Below, piece after piece: positions 54,036 through 62,474 of a DNA stretch of 64,000 bases (position 1 is its first letter; every line of letters starts with the position of its first letter). Origin of the DNA: an uncultured Flammeovirgaceae bacterium (GTDB lineage Bacteria > Bacteroidota > Bacteroidia > Cytophagales > MED-G16); assembly GCA_913052485.1 (NCBI GenBank), contig CAJXDN010000001.1, forward strand, positions 128,444-192,443, given 5' to 3'. The notes beneath the pieces were generated by a model. It was given only the letters and a program-made list of their open reading frames with translations. It searched no databases and had not been told where the DNA came from. Made by a program: the position numbers and the translations under genes.

Positions 54036-56675
54036 ATGAAAAACAATTACAAAATTTTATTACAAATTTTTGTAGTTTCCTTGTTTTCTTTCGCTTCATA
54101 TTCACAATCACTTATTTCTGGGGTAGTTGTAGATGGTTCATCAAATGAACCTTTAATTGGAGCTAATGTATCTATAAAGGGAACTACTGATGGAACTTTC
54201 AGTGGTTTGGATGGTTCCTTTTCTTTTGCTGGATCCGGTGAAGTTGTTCTAATATCTTTCATTGGTTATGAAGATTTAGAACTAAATAATTCTGGTGATC
54301 TGGGAATGATTAAAATGACCTCATTAAATACTACACTTGATGAAGTTAGAGTAACTGCAGATTATGGTGTCGATAGAGTAACACCTGCTACTTATTCTAA
54401 CATTTCTACACAGTATGTCGAGGAATATGCAGGTACCCAAGAAGTACCTGAATTATTGAAGATGACTCCTGGTGTTTACACTACAAAAGAAGGTGGCGGA
54501 GTCGGAGATTCGAGAGTATATATTAGAGGTTTTGCACAGGAAAATATAACTGTTATGATTAATGGTGTTCCAGTAAATGATATGGAAAATGGTAAAGTAT
54601 ATTGGTCCAATTGGAATGGTCTAGGTGATGTTACATCTGCAATGCAGGTTGTAAGAGGTTTAGGTGCTTCAAAATTAGCTATTGGTTCAATAGGTGGTAC
54701 AATCAATATAGTTACAAAGTCAATAGATTCTAAAAAAGGTGGATCTTATTTACAGCAAGTATCTGATTATGGTCAGTTTAAGGAAACAATTTCATATAAT
54801 ACAGGAAGAACTAAAAATGACTGGGCTGTATCATTATTATATTCAAGGACTGATGGTAAAGGATATGTTGATGGTAGTTATGTAAATGCTAATACATATT
54901 TTGTTTCTGTTTCGAAGGAATTTAATGAAAATAATTCCTTAGTACTTACAGCTGTTGGTGCTCCACAGAAACATGGGCAGAGAGACCAATATCTTACTCC
55001 TGATGAGGTAGATCAGTATGGACACCAGTATAACAGAGACTGGGGATATCTTAATGGTGAGGAGTTAAATGGTAGAAATAATTTTTATCATAAACCTCAT
55101 ATTGTGTTAAATCATTACTATAATATTAACGAAAACACTTCATTGAATACATCTCTATATGCTTCATATGGTAAAGGTGGTGGTTCCGGTCCTCTTGGAT
55201 CTTATGGTAGATATTATGGTAACCAAGATAGAACTGATGACGGACTAATTAACTGGGATGCAGTTGTTGCTGATAACGTAGCTAATGATGGTGGTTCACC
55301 AAAATATGGTTTGGCTACTACAGCAGGTTCTTCTCTTATTCTAAGAAACTCAGTAAATAACCATAGGTGGTATGGTGTACTTACTAACTTAGAGCACGAA
55401 TTTAATGATAACCTCTCTTTGACTGTCGGTTTAGATGCAAGAACCTATACCGGTGAACATTTCAGAGAAGTTAGAAATCTTCTAGGTGGTTCTCATTGGG
55501 TTGAACAATACAAGTATACCGTAGATTACAGTAGAAATTCGGAGAAATCTTCTTATGGTGATGGTGGTATTAGAGATCATTTAAAGTATGTTAATGAAAA
55601 TTCAACTTCTTTATTTTTTAATAAAACACCTGTAAATCAAAGAATTGCTTTTGATAATGATGGTATTCACAGGTATGCTGGTTTACATGGTCAATTGGAA
55701 TATGCAAATGATCAGGTATCAGCTTTTGTAGGTGGTTCTGTTTCGAGGACACAATATGTTAGAGTTGATAGAATGAATTACGCTGGAGTTGAAAATGGAG
55801 GACAAGATCCAACATCTCAAAAAGTTAATATTACGGGACATAACCTAAAAGCAGGTTTTAATTTTAACTTTTCAGATCAGAGTAATTTTTATATAAATGC
55901 TGGTACTTTCTCTAGAGCACCATTTTTGAATTTTGTATTTACAAATTATCAGAATGTAGTTGTTGATCCTTTAGAGAATGAAAAAGCTAAATCATTAGAA
56001 TTAGGTTACGGTTTTAAATCACGTAATTTCTCAATGAAGCTAAATGGTTATATAACCAAGTGGGAGGACAAAGGTTTACTTTCTCCTAGGGTAACTATTA
56101 ATGGTGTTGCTACTAGGTCAGCAATTAGAGGCCAAGATGCTTTACATAAAGGTATCGAATTAGAGTGGAACACCAAATTTACTCCAAAGCTAGATTTAGG
56201 TGGTATAATTTCTTTAGGTGATTGGAAATGGGCAAACGATGTTCAAGGTGAGATTAGAAGTGATGGAGACTTAGAGATAATTAATGTTGATATCTACTCA
56301 AATAATTTATACGTTGGTAATCATCCACAGAATCAGATAGGTTTCAAAGGAAGATACCAAATTAATAAGGTTTTAGATATTGGAGGTCAATATCTTTACA
56401 ATGCAAAATTATATTCTGACTACGATGTCTCTGATAGAGATAACATTAACCAAAGAAATGTTCAACCATTTCAAATGGAAAACTACGGTGTTTTAGATAT
56501 GAGAGTTGGTGCTAAATTTAACTTAGGTAGTTTAGGTGCTTATGCTCAAGTTCAGGCATATAATTTATTGGATAAAATTTATTGGGCTAGAGGTGTTGAA
56601 AGCTCTGGATCTCTTGGTGAAGGATTTCCGAGTTATGGTAGAACTTTAAACTTTTCTCTAAAGTTAAACTTCTAA
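54036..56675 (+). CDS. TonB-dependent outer-membrane receptor with carboxypeptidase-regulatory-like domain
   Basis: An 879-residue receptor. Signal peptide 1-24 (FVVSLFSFASYSQ), then a CarboxypepD_reg-like fold (LISGVVVDGSSNEPLIGANVSIKG) that is common in Bacteroidota TonB receptors, the plug (LLKMTPGVYTTKEGGGVGDSRV, RGFAQENITVMINGVPVND, GGTINIVTKS) and a 22-strand-type barrel ending in FSLKLNF with the terminal Phe needed for Bam insertion. It takes up a ligand across the outer membrane using TonB energy. No SusD partner follows, so glycan uptake is not indicated. A strong terminator closes the gene. Ligand unknown. Confidence 0.93.
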   Translation: MKNNYKILLQIFVVSLFSFASYSQSLISGVVVDGSSNEPLIGANVSIKGTTDGTFSGLDGSFSFAGSGEVVLISFIGYEDLELNNSGDLGMIKMTSLNTTLDEVRVTADYGVDRVTPATYSNISTQYVEEYAGTQEVPELLKMTPGVYTTKEGGGVGDSRVYIRGFAQENITVMINGVPVNDMENGKVYWSNWNGLGDVTSAMQVVRGLGASKLAIGSIGGTINIVTKSIDSKKGGSYLQQVSDYGQFKETISYNTGRTKNDWAVSLLYSRTDGKGYVDGSYVNANTYFVSVSKEFNENNSLVLTAVGAPQKHGQRDQYLTPDEVDQYGHQYNRDWGYLNGEELNGRNNFYHKPHIVLNHYYNINENTSLNTSLYASYGKGGGSGPLGSYGRYYGNQDRTDDGLINWDAVVADNVANDGGSPKYGLATTAGSSLILRNSVNNHRWYGVLTNLEHEFNDNLSLTVGLDARTYTGEHFREVRNLLGGSHWVEQYKYTVDYSRNSEKSSYGDGGIRDHLKYVNENSTSLFFNKTPVNQRIAFDNDGIHRYAGLHGQLEYANDQVSAFVGGSVSRTQYVRVDRMNYAGVENGGQDPTSQKVNITGHNLKAGFNFNFSDQSNFYINAGTFSRAPFLNFVFTNYQNVVVDPLENEKAKSLELGYGFKSRNFSMKLNGYITKWEDKGLLSPRVTINGVATRSAIRGQDALHKGIELEWNTKFTPKLDLGGIISLGDWKWANDVQGEIRSDGDLEIINVDIYSNNLYVGNHPQNQIGFKGRYQINKVLDIGGQYLYNAKLYSDYDVSDRDNINQRNVQPFQMENYGVLDMRVGAKFNLGSLGAYAQVQAYNLLDKIYWARGVESSGSLGEGFPSYGRTLNFSLKLNF

Positions 56676-56692
56676 TTTTATCTTAGTTTTTT

Positions 56693-56724
56693 AAAAGGTC
56701 ATCATATTGATGACCTTTTTTTTT
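56693..56724 (+). terminator. Rho-independent terminator after the TonB receptor gene
   Basis: AAAAGGTCATCA (56693-56704) and TGATGACCTTTT (56708-56719) pair as a perfect 12-base stem with a TAT loop, followed by an uninterrupted T-run to 56724. It begins 17 bases after the receptor stop codon. It is the only strong intrinsic terminator I found in the window outside the ilvD leader. Confidence 0.88.
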
Positions 56725-56754
56725 ATTTTCACGTATATAATCTAAATTTATAAT

Positions 56755-57186
56755 ATGAATAAAACATATAATTTCTTCTTATTTATACTATTAATATCTA
56801 TTTCATGTAATAGCGTTGATCCAGAATCTGAAATACAGGACCCTCTTGATATACAGGCAGACCTACTAAATGGCACATGGATATTAAAGGATGAGTCGTC
56901 AGCTGTGAAAGATGGTAACATAATTACTGATTTTAAGGATATTTCAGTTACATTTTCTGGTGCAACTAAAGATGGCGGTAATTACGCAACTACAAATTCA
57001 ATTGATGCAAATGTATGGCCTAACAATGGAAGCTGGCAATTCCAAAATAATGATAAGAGTAAATTATTGAGATCTGATAATGTTGTTTTAAGTATATCTG
57101 TAACTCAGACTACTTTGAGGACCAGCTTTACTATTGTTGGTGGTCTCAAAGAAGGTAACTGGGTTTTTGATTTTATAAAACAATAA
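56755..57186 (+). CDS. Lipoprotein, lipocalin-like unknown
   Basis: A 143-residue lipoprotein; the signal MNKTYNFFLFILLISISC has its lipobox Cys at residue 18. The mature part (LLNGTWILKDESSAVKDGN, then several beta strands ending in EGNWVFDFIKQ) looks like a small lipocalin- or DUF5004-like beta barrel beginning with the GTW motif common in such folds. It lies just after the receptor terminator and 8 bases before the DASS carrier gene, so it is likely cotranscribed with the carrier. A ligand-binding role at the outer membrane is inferred from fold pattern only. Confidence 0.7.
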   Translation: MNKTYNFFLFILLISISCNSVDPESEIQDPLDIQADLLNGTWILKDESSAVKDGNIITDFKDISVTFSGATKDGGNYATTNSIDANVWPNNGSWQFQNNDKSKLLRSDNVVLSISVTQTTLRTSFTIVGGLKEGNWVFDFIKQ

Positions 57187-57194
57187 TTTAAAGA

Positions 57195-58643
57195 ATGTCC
57201 AAGGGTTTTAGTGTTCTATTGGGCCCGTTAGTTTTTTCTATATTTTATTTTTTAATTGGGCCTTTTGATCAAATGTCTACTGAATCACACGGTGTTTTTT
57301 GTAGTGTAATTTGGATCGGGATATGGTGGATTACCGAAGCAATACCAATACCAATAACCTCTTTACTCCCACTAGTTTTATTTCCTTTAACTGGTGGCTA
57401 TGATTTGAGTCTTACTGCTAGTGCTTACGGTAACAATATAATTTACTTTTATTTGGCAGGATTTTTTCTAGCAATTGCTATGGAAAAATGGAATTTACAT
57501 AAGAGAATTGCTTTAAATATTATATCATTTGTTGGTACAGATAAGAGGTCTATGGTTTTGGGTTTTATGATTGCAACAGCATTTCTATCTGCATTTCTAT
57601 CTAATACCTCAACGAGTATTATGATGCTTCCTATTGGAATTGCGATTATATCTCAAGTTTCTTCATCAAAAAAAAATAAAGAAAGTAATTTTGGTAAGGT
57701 ATTGATGTTGGGTATAGCATATTCAGCATCAATTGGTGGTTTTTCTACATTGTATGGTACACCACCTAATCTAATACTAAAATCAAATATTCAGCAGTTT
57801 TTTAATTATACACTAGATTTTGACTACTGGTTTATGATGGCTTTACCATTATCAATTTTACTTTTATTCATATGTTGGTATTATCTGGTAAATTTTACTT
57901 TTACTCTTTCTAAAAATGAAAATATTAGTCCAGATCAAATAAGAGTTAAACTCAATGATCTTGGGAAAATTAAATACGAGGAGGTAATTGTATTATTAAT
58001 TTTTATAGGTTTCGTTTTTTCTCTTCTTCTAAAAAGTAAACTTCAGTTAATATTTAATTCGATTGACGATACTATAATTGCAATTTTCTTTGCTATCCTT
58101 TTATTTATTCTCAATACTCAAAATCGAAATCAAAAAATTCTTAATTGGAAAGATAGTTATAAAATCCCTTGGGATATAATTTTACTTTTTGGTGGTGGTT
58201 TATCATTGGCAGCAGCTATGCAGGGTAGTGGTCTTACTTTATGGATAGGTGAAAAGTTATTAGGCTTAAATAATATTAGTCTAATTTTAATAATATTTAT
58301 TATAGTTTTTTCTGTTAACTTTTTAACAGAGATCACTTCGAATCTAGCGACGGTGTCTATGATATTACCTGTTTTAGCATCTCTAAGTATTTCTTTAGGA
58401 CTTCATCCTTTTGTTATCATGGTGAGTGCAACAATTGCAGCTTCTTGTGCTTTTATGCTTCCTGTTGCTACGCCTCCAAATGCTGTAGTTTTTGGATCCG
58501 GATTTTTAAAGATAAAGGATATGGTGAAGACTGGAATAGTTATGAATCTTATATCAATTATATTAGTCTCCCTGTACGTTTATTATATAATTCCAATAAT
58601 TTGGGATATTGACTTAACAGTTTTTCCTGAAGGTTTTAAGTAA
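57195..58643 (+). CDS. DASS (SLC13) family sodium-coupled anion symporter
   Basis: A 482-residue secondary transporter with about eleven helices. The family's two Na+/substrate hairpins are visible as FLSNTSTSIMMLPIG and TEITSNLATVSMILPV (SNT- and SN-type motifs), with GTPPNLILKSN and the C-terminal VATPPNAVVFGSGFLKI. Members bring in di- and tricarboxylates or sulfate with Na+. The exact substrate is unknown. It would use the sodium gradient made by Nqr. It follows the lipoprotein gene after 8 bases and overlaps the convergent ABC ATPase gene by 8 bases. Confidence 0.92.
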   Translation: MSKGFSVLLGPLVFSIFYFLIGPFDQMSTESHGVFCSVIWIGIWWITEAIPIPITSLLPLVLFPLTGGYDLSLTASAYGNNIIYFYLAGFFLAIAMEKWNLHKRIALNIISFVGTDKRSMVLGFMIATAFLSAFLSNTSTSIMMLPIGIAIISQVSSSKKNKESNFGKVLMLGIAYSASIGGFSTLYGTPPNLILKSNIQQFFNYTLDFDYWFMMALPLSILLLFICWYYLVNFTFTLSKNENISPDQIRVKLNDLGKIKYEEVIVLLIFIGFVFSLLLKSKLQLIFNSIDDTIIAIFFAILLFILNTQNRNQKILNWKDSYKIPWDIILLFGGGLSLAAAMQGSGLTLWIGEKLLGLNNISLILIIFIIVFSVNFLTEITSNLATVSMILPVLASLSISLGLHPFVIMVSATIAASCAFMLPVATPPNAVVFGSGFLKIKDMVKTGIVMNLISIILVSLYVYYIIPIIWDIDLTVFPEGFK

Positions 58644-59229
58644 GATTAATAATATCTTTTTTATCTAAGAGTATATCTTTTTTATCATTAGTCGCAACTA
58701 TTATACCTTTTTTACCTGAAAATTGATCCATTAATTTAAAATAAATTTTTTTTCCTTCATCATCTAAATTTGTTGTGGGCTCATCTAATAAAATAAAATC
58801 AGATTCTGAATAAAAAGTTATCATAAGTTTTATTTTTTGTATGGTTCCTGATGATAGATTTTCAATTTTAGTATCAATATACTTTTCAAGTTTAAATATA
58901 TTAAGTAGTTCAGTTATATTAAATCTTAACTTTCTAAATTTTATATGAAATAATAAAAATTCTTTAATTGTTAGTTCTGAAATAATATCTTGATACGGAG
59001 CACAAAAGAATATATGTTTTAATATGTCTTTTTTTGATATAAAATTATATTTGATATCACCTTTTGATGGTAAAATTAAATTTCCTATTAATTTTAATAA
59101 AGTTGATTTACCCGAACCATTTTGTCCAGTTATACCGTAAGATTTTTTTTCAAACAAAAAATTAAAATTTTTAATAACTTCATTTGAACCAAAACTTTTA
59201 GTAACATTATTAAAGATAATTTCCATCAA
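58636..59229 (-). CDS. ABC transporter ATP-binding protein
   Basis: A 197-residue ABC ATPase, short and without extra domains. Walker A is ITGQNGSGKSTLLKL, the signature LSSGTIQKIKL, and Walker B with D-loop FILLDEPTTNLDDEG. The H-loop region VATNDKKDI has Asn where a His is usual, so ATP turnover may be altered. No permease gene is adjacent; it follows lpxA after 2 bases, an arrangement that suggests cotranscription with lipid A synthesis. The partner and substrate are unknown. Confidence 0.87.
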   Translation of the reverse strand: MMEIIFNNVTKSFGSNEVIKNFNFLFEKKSYGITGQNGSGKSTLLKLIGNLILPSKGDIKYNFISKKDILKHIFFCAPYQDIISELTIKEFLLFHIKFRKLRFNITELLNIFKLEKYIDTKIENLSSGTIQKIKLMITFYSESDFILLDEPTTNLDDEGKKIYFKLMDQFSGKKGIIVATNDKKDILLDKKDIINLT

Positions 59230-59231
59230 TC

Positions 59232-60011
59232 TTAATCCATTAGGCCCTTTATTATCCCTCTCTTGCTTTCAGAAAAAAAATATAAAACTATTTTTTTTTC
59301 TATACTATCCTCTAAATCACTTTCAATTTTTTTGATAGCTTGGGAGTTATTTCTACCCTCTAGGTATAAAATTCGAAATATATTCTGAATATGGTTTATC
59401 TGATCATTTGAGTAATTTCTTCTTTTAAGTCCAATGGAATTTACTCCCCTAAAACTTAAAGGTTCCTTTCCTGCTTTACAGAATGGCGGTACGTCTTTTC
59501 TGACCAACGACCCTCCTGCGATCATTGAGTGAGCTCCAATTTTTGAAAATTGATGAACCAAAGTTCCACCCCCTATAATAGCATATTCTCCGATGTGAAC
59601 GTGACCTCCTATTTGGACACTATTTACTATAATACAGTTATTCTCAACAATACAATCATGAGCAAGGTGGCTGTATGCCATGATTAAACAATTTTTTCCA
59701 ATTTTAGTTGTTAGTTTATCTGTTGTACCTCTACTGATAGTTACAAATTCTCTTATTATTGAATTATCACCAATTTGTACTGTTGTATTCTCACCTCCAA
59801 ATTTTAAATCTTGAGGAATTGATGATATAACAGCACCAGGAAATATTTTTACATTATTTCCAATTCTAGCTCCTGAATATATTGTAACATTATTTCCTAT
59901 CCAGCAGTTATCGCCAATTTTAACGTCTTTATCTATAAAGCTGAAAGGTTCAATTTTTGTTGATTTTCCAATCTTTGCATTGGGATCAATATGATTATTT
60001 TGATTTTTCAT
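59232..60011 (-). CDS. lpxA: UDP-N-acetylglucosamine acyltransferase LpxA
   Basis: A 259-residue left-handed beta-helix with many hexapeptide repeats (IGDNCWIGNNVTIYSGARIGNN). The catalytic His lies in AYSHLAHDCIVEN. LpxA adds a hydroxyacyl chain to UDP-GlcNAc in the first step of lipid A synthesis. The C-terminal helical domain (KRRNYSNDQINHIQNIFRILY) matches the family. Its ATG overlaps the lpxC-fabZ stop by 4 bases, and the ABC ATPase gene follows. Confidence 0.96.
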   Translation of the reverse strand: MKNQNNHIDPNAKIGKSTKIEPFSFIDKDVKIGDNCWIGNNVTIYSGARIGNNVKIFPGAVISSIPQDLKFGGENTTVQIGDNSIIREFVTISRGTTDKLTTKIGKNCLIMAYSHLAHDCIVENNCIIVNSVQIGGHVHIGEYAIIGGGTLVHQFSKIGAHSMIAGGSLVRKDVPPFCKAGKEPLSFRGVNSIGLKRRNYSNDQINHIQNIFRILYLEGRNNSQAIKKIESDLEDSIEKKIVLYFFSESKRGIIKGLMD

Positions 60012-61396
60012 TCTATTCTTGAAATTGTTGCTGTCATATCTCCGTCACCAACTAATTCTGATCCAACAAAAGCCTCAGCTTTCATCTTAGCTATACCTCT
60101 TTTAATTGGGGTCAAGAACCTTAATCTCATAACCAGTGTATCTCCCGGTCTCACCATTTTTCGAAATCTAAACTTTTCAATTCCAGCTAAATATGGTATA
60201 TGTTTTTCAGGATCTTTTATTGAATTCATAACCAAAATACCTCCAACTTGTGCCAAGGCTTCAACCTGTAAAACACCAGGCATAATAGGGTTTCCAGGAA
60301 AGTGTCCATTAAAATAAGGTTCATTATTTGATACATTTTTTATTCCAACTACCTCTGAATCATCTAGATATGTAATTTTATCTACAAATAAAAACGGATA
60401 TCTATGTTTCATGATTTTTTTTATATCATTAATATCATATACTGGTTTCTGATTAGGGTCATATTTGGGAGCATTAATATTTCTTTTTCTAAGATGTTTT
60501 TTCAGTATTTTAGCAAATTCAATATTCGATTTGTGTCCAGGTCTTGCAGCTATCACGTGGCCCTTAATTGGTCTTCCAACTAGTGCTAAATCACCTACAA
60601 TATCTAGTAGCTTATGCCTTGCTGGTTCATTCTGATATTTTAATTTTACATTATTTAGAATTCCTTCTTTATTAATTTTGATATTGTCTTTGCCAAATAG
60701 TGAAGATATCTCTTCAAGCTTTTTATCATCAATTAGTTTATCAACAATAACAATTGCATTATTCAGATCCCCTCCTTTAATTAAATTTTTATTGTATAAT
60801 TCTTCAATCTCATGAAGAAAACAGAATGTTCTTGCTTCTGAGATATCTTTTTTAAAGTTTGAAATTTTATTTAATGTAAAATGTTGACTTCCCAGAACAT
60901 TAGAATTATAATCAACCATACATGTTATCCTGTAGTCATCATGTGGATAGATTGATATCTCGACATTGCCATCCTCGTCATTAAATGAAATTTTTTCAGA
61001 TATTTCAATATAATTTCTTGCCGCGTCTTGAGTTTTTAATCCACATTTCTCCAAACATCTAATAAATTCTATAGAGCTACCATCTAAAATTGGTATTTCC
61101 TCTCCATCAGTTTGAATTAAAATATTATCAATTTGAAGACCTACAATAGCTGCTAATAAATGCTCAACTGTTGAAATATTTGCATTATTTTGTGATAAAG
61201 TAGTTCCTCTCTCCACAGCAACAACATTATCTGCATCTGCATCAATAGTAGGTGAGCCCTCTAAATCAGTCCTTTGAAATTTGATTCCATGATTTATTAC
61301 TGCAGGTTTAAATTTTAAAGTAGATCTCTTTCCAGTATGAAGACCAAATCCTGTTATGCTACCTTCAGAATTAATAGTCCTTTGAAAATTTTTCAT
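60008..61396 (-). CDS. lpxC/fabZ: Bifunctional LpxC deacetylase and FabZ dehydratase
   Basis: A 462-residue fusion. The N-terminal 300 residues are LpxC, the zinc deacetylase that commits UDP-acyl-GlcNAc to lipid A; zinc ligands are expected in STVEHLLAAIVG and in RHKLLDIVGDLALVG, with the catalytic His in ARPGHKSNIEF. The C-terminal 150 residues are FabZ, the beta-hydroxyacyl-ACP dehydratase, with the His of HRYPFLFVDKI-GHFPGNPIMPG and the Glu of LQVEALAQVGG. Such fusions are typical of Bacteroidota and tie lipid A to fatty acid synthesis. It sits between lpxD (2 bases upstream) and lpxA (4-base overlap). Confidence 0.96.
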   Translation of the reverse strand: MKNFQRTINSEGSITGFGLHTGKRSTLKFKPAVINHGIKFQRTDLEGSPTIDADADNVVAVERGTTLSQNNANISTVEHLLAAIVGLQIDNILIQTDGEEIPILDGSSIEFIRCLEKCGLKTQDAARNYIEISEKISFNDEDGNVEISIYPHDDYRITCMVDYNSNVLGSQHFTLNKISNFKKDISEARTFCFLHEIEELYNKNLIKGGDLNNAIVIVDKLIDDKKLEEISSLFGKDNIKINKEGILNNVKLKYQNEPARHKLLDIVGDLALVGRPIKGHVIAARPGHKSNIEFAKILKKHLRKRNINAPKYDPNQKPVYDINDIKKIMKHRYPFLFVDKITYLDDSEVVGIKNVSNNEPYFNGHFPGNPIMPGVLQVEALAQVGGILVMNSIKDPEKHIPYLAGIEKFRFRKMVRPGDTLVMRLRFLTPIKRGIAKMKAEAFVGSELVGDGDMTATISRIE

Positions 61397-61398
61397 AA

Positions 61399-62439
61399 TT
61401 ATTGCAAATTATATAATTTTTCCTCTAATCTTTTAATTTTTTCTTCAATTACAGGCAATTTTTTAAAAATTATATATGATTTAATATACTTATCTTTTGT
61501 CAAAGCGGGATATCCTATTAGAGTTTGATTACTTTTCATGTTTTTTGATACTCCCGTTTTTGCTGCATATTTGATATTATCTCCCATTTTTAAATGACCA
61601 GCAATACCGACTTGACCTCCAAGCATACTATTTTCTCCAATTGATGTTGATCCAGAAATTCCTGACTGAGCAGCAATTACTGTATTTTTTCCAATTATAA
61701 CATTATGAGCAATTTGAATTAAATTATCCAATTTAACACCATCTTCAATTAATGTTGAATTTAATGTTGCTCTATCAATTACTGTATTTGATCCAATACT
61801 AACATTATTTTTAATTATAACGTTACCAACTTGGGGTATAGTTATGTATCCCTTATTTTCTGTTGGAGCAAATCCAAACCCATCACTTCCAATAACAGAA
61901 TTAGCATGAATTATACAGTTATCACCTACCTCAGTGGATTTATATATTTTTACTCCTGGATAAATAATTGTATTACTTCCTATTTTACAGTTTTCTCCTA
62001 TGTAGGTATATGGAAATATTTTTGAATTATTACCAATCGATACATTTTCACTTACGTAAGAAAAAGCACCAACATAAATATTATCTCCTAGCTGTGAATT
62101 TTTATTTATAAAAGATGGTTTTTCAACACCAATTTTATTTGAAATACTTTTCTTCTCAATCTCTGATAAAATTATTCCAAAAGTGGAGTAGGGATCATCC
62201 ACTAAAATAATAGTGGCTTTTATGTTATTTGGCACTTTTGTATCTTTTCCTATGATAACAGCAGAAGCCTTGGTAGTTTCAAGATATTTTAAATATTTTA
62301 TATTACTAAGAAAAGTTATATCTCCCTCTTTTGCATTTTCAATGTCATTTATACCAGTTATTCTTAAGTCATTATCTCCAATTATTTTTGCATTAAATAT
62401 TTCACTAAGATCTTTGATTTTAAAATCAATATATTTCAT
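61399..62439 (-). CDS. lpxD: UDP-3-O-acylglucosamine N-acyltransferase LpxD
   Basis: A 346-residue protein: an N-terminal uridine-binding domain (1-100, IKDLSEIFNAKIIGDNDLRI), a left-handed beta-helix with hexapeptide repeats, and a C-terminal helix (KKLPVIEEKIKRLEEKLYNLQ). The catalytic His is in IQIAHNVIIGKN, and GSDGFGFAP is a family marker. It adds the second acyl chain in lipid A synthesis. It is the first gene of lpxD-lpxC/fabZ-lpxA-ABC and is divergent from porX, with 35 bases between the starts. Confidence 0.96.
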   Translation of the reverse strand: MKYIDFKIKDLSEIFNAKIIGDNDLRITGINDIENAKEGDITFLSNIKYLKYLETTKASAVIIGKDTKVPNNIKATIILVDDPYSTFGIILSEIEKKSISNKIGVEKPSFINKNSQLGDNIYVGAFSYVSENVSIGNNSKIFPYTYIGENCKIGSNTIIYPGVKIYKSTEVGDNCIIHANSVIGSDGFGFAPTENKGYITIPQVGNVIIKNNVSIGSNTVIDRATLNSTLIEDGVKLDNLIQIAHNVIIGKNTVIAAQSGISGSTSIGENSMLGGQVGIAGHLKMGDNIKYAAKTGVSKNMKSNQTLIGYPALTKDKYIKSYIIFKKLPVIEEKIKRLEEKLYNLQ

Positions 62440-62451
62440 TTTAATCTAAAT

Positions 62452-62459
62452 TATATTTG
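62452..62459 (+). promoter_or_regulatory. Putative -7 promoter element of porX
   Basis: TATATTTG matches TAnnTTTG and ends 15 bases before the porX ATG, a normal leader length for this phylum. A clear -33 TTTG is missing, and the box lies in the short lpxD-porX divergent region where AT-rich chance matches are frequent. Confidence 0.35.
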
Positions 62460-62474
62460 AATAAATATCCAGGA

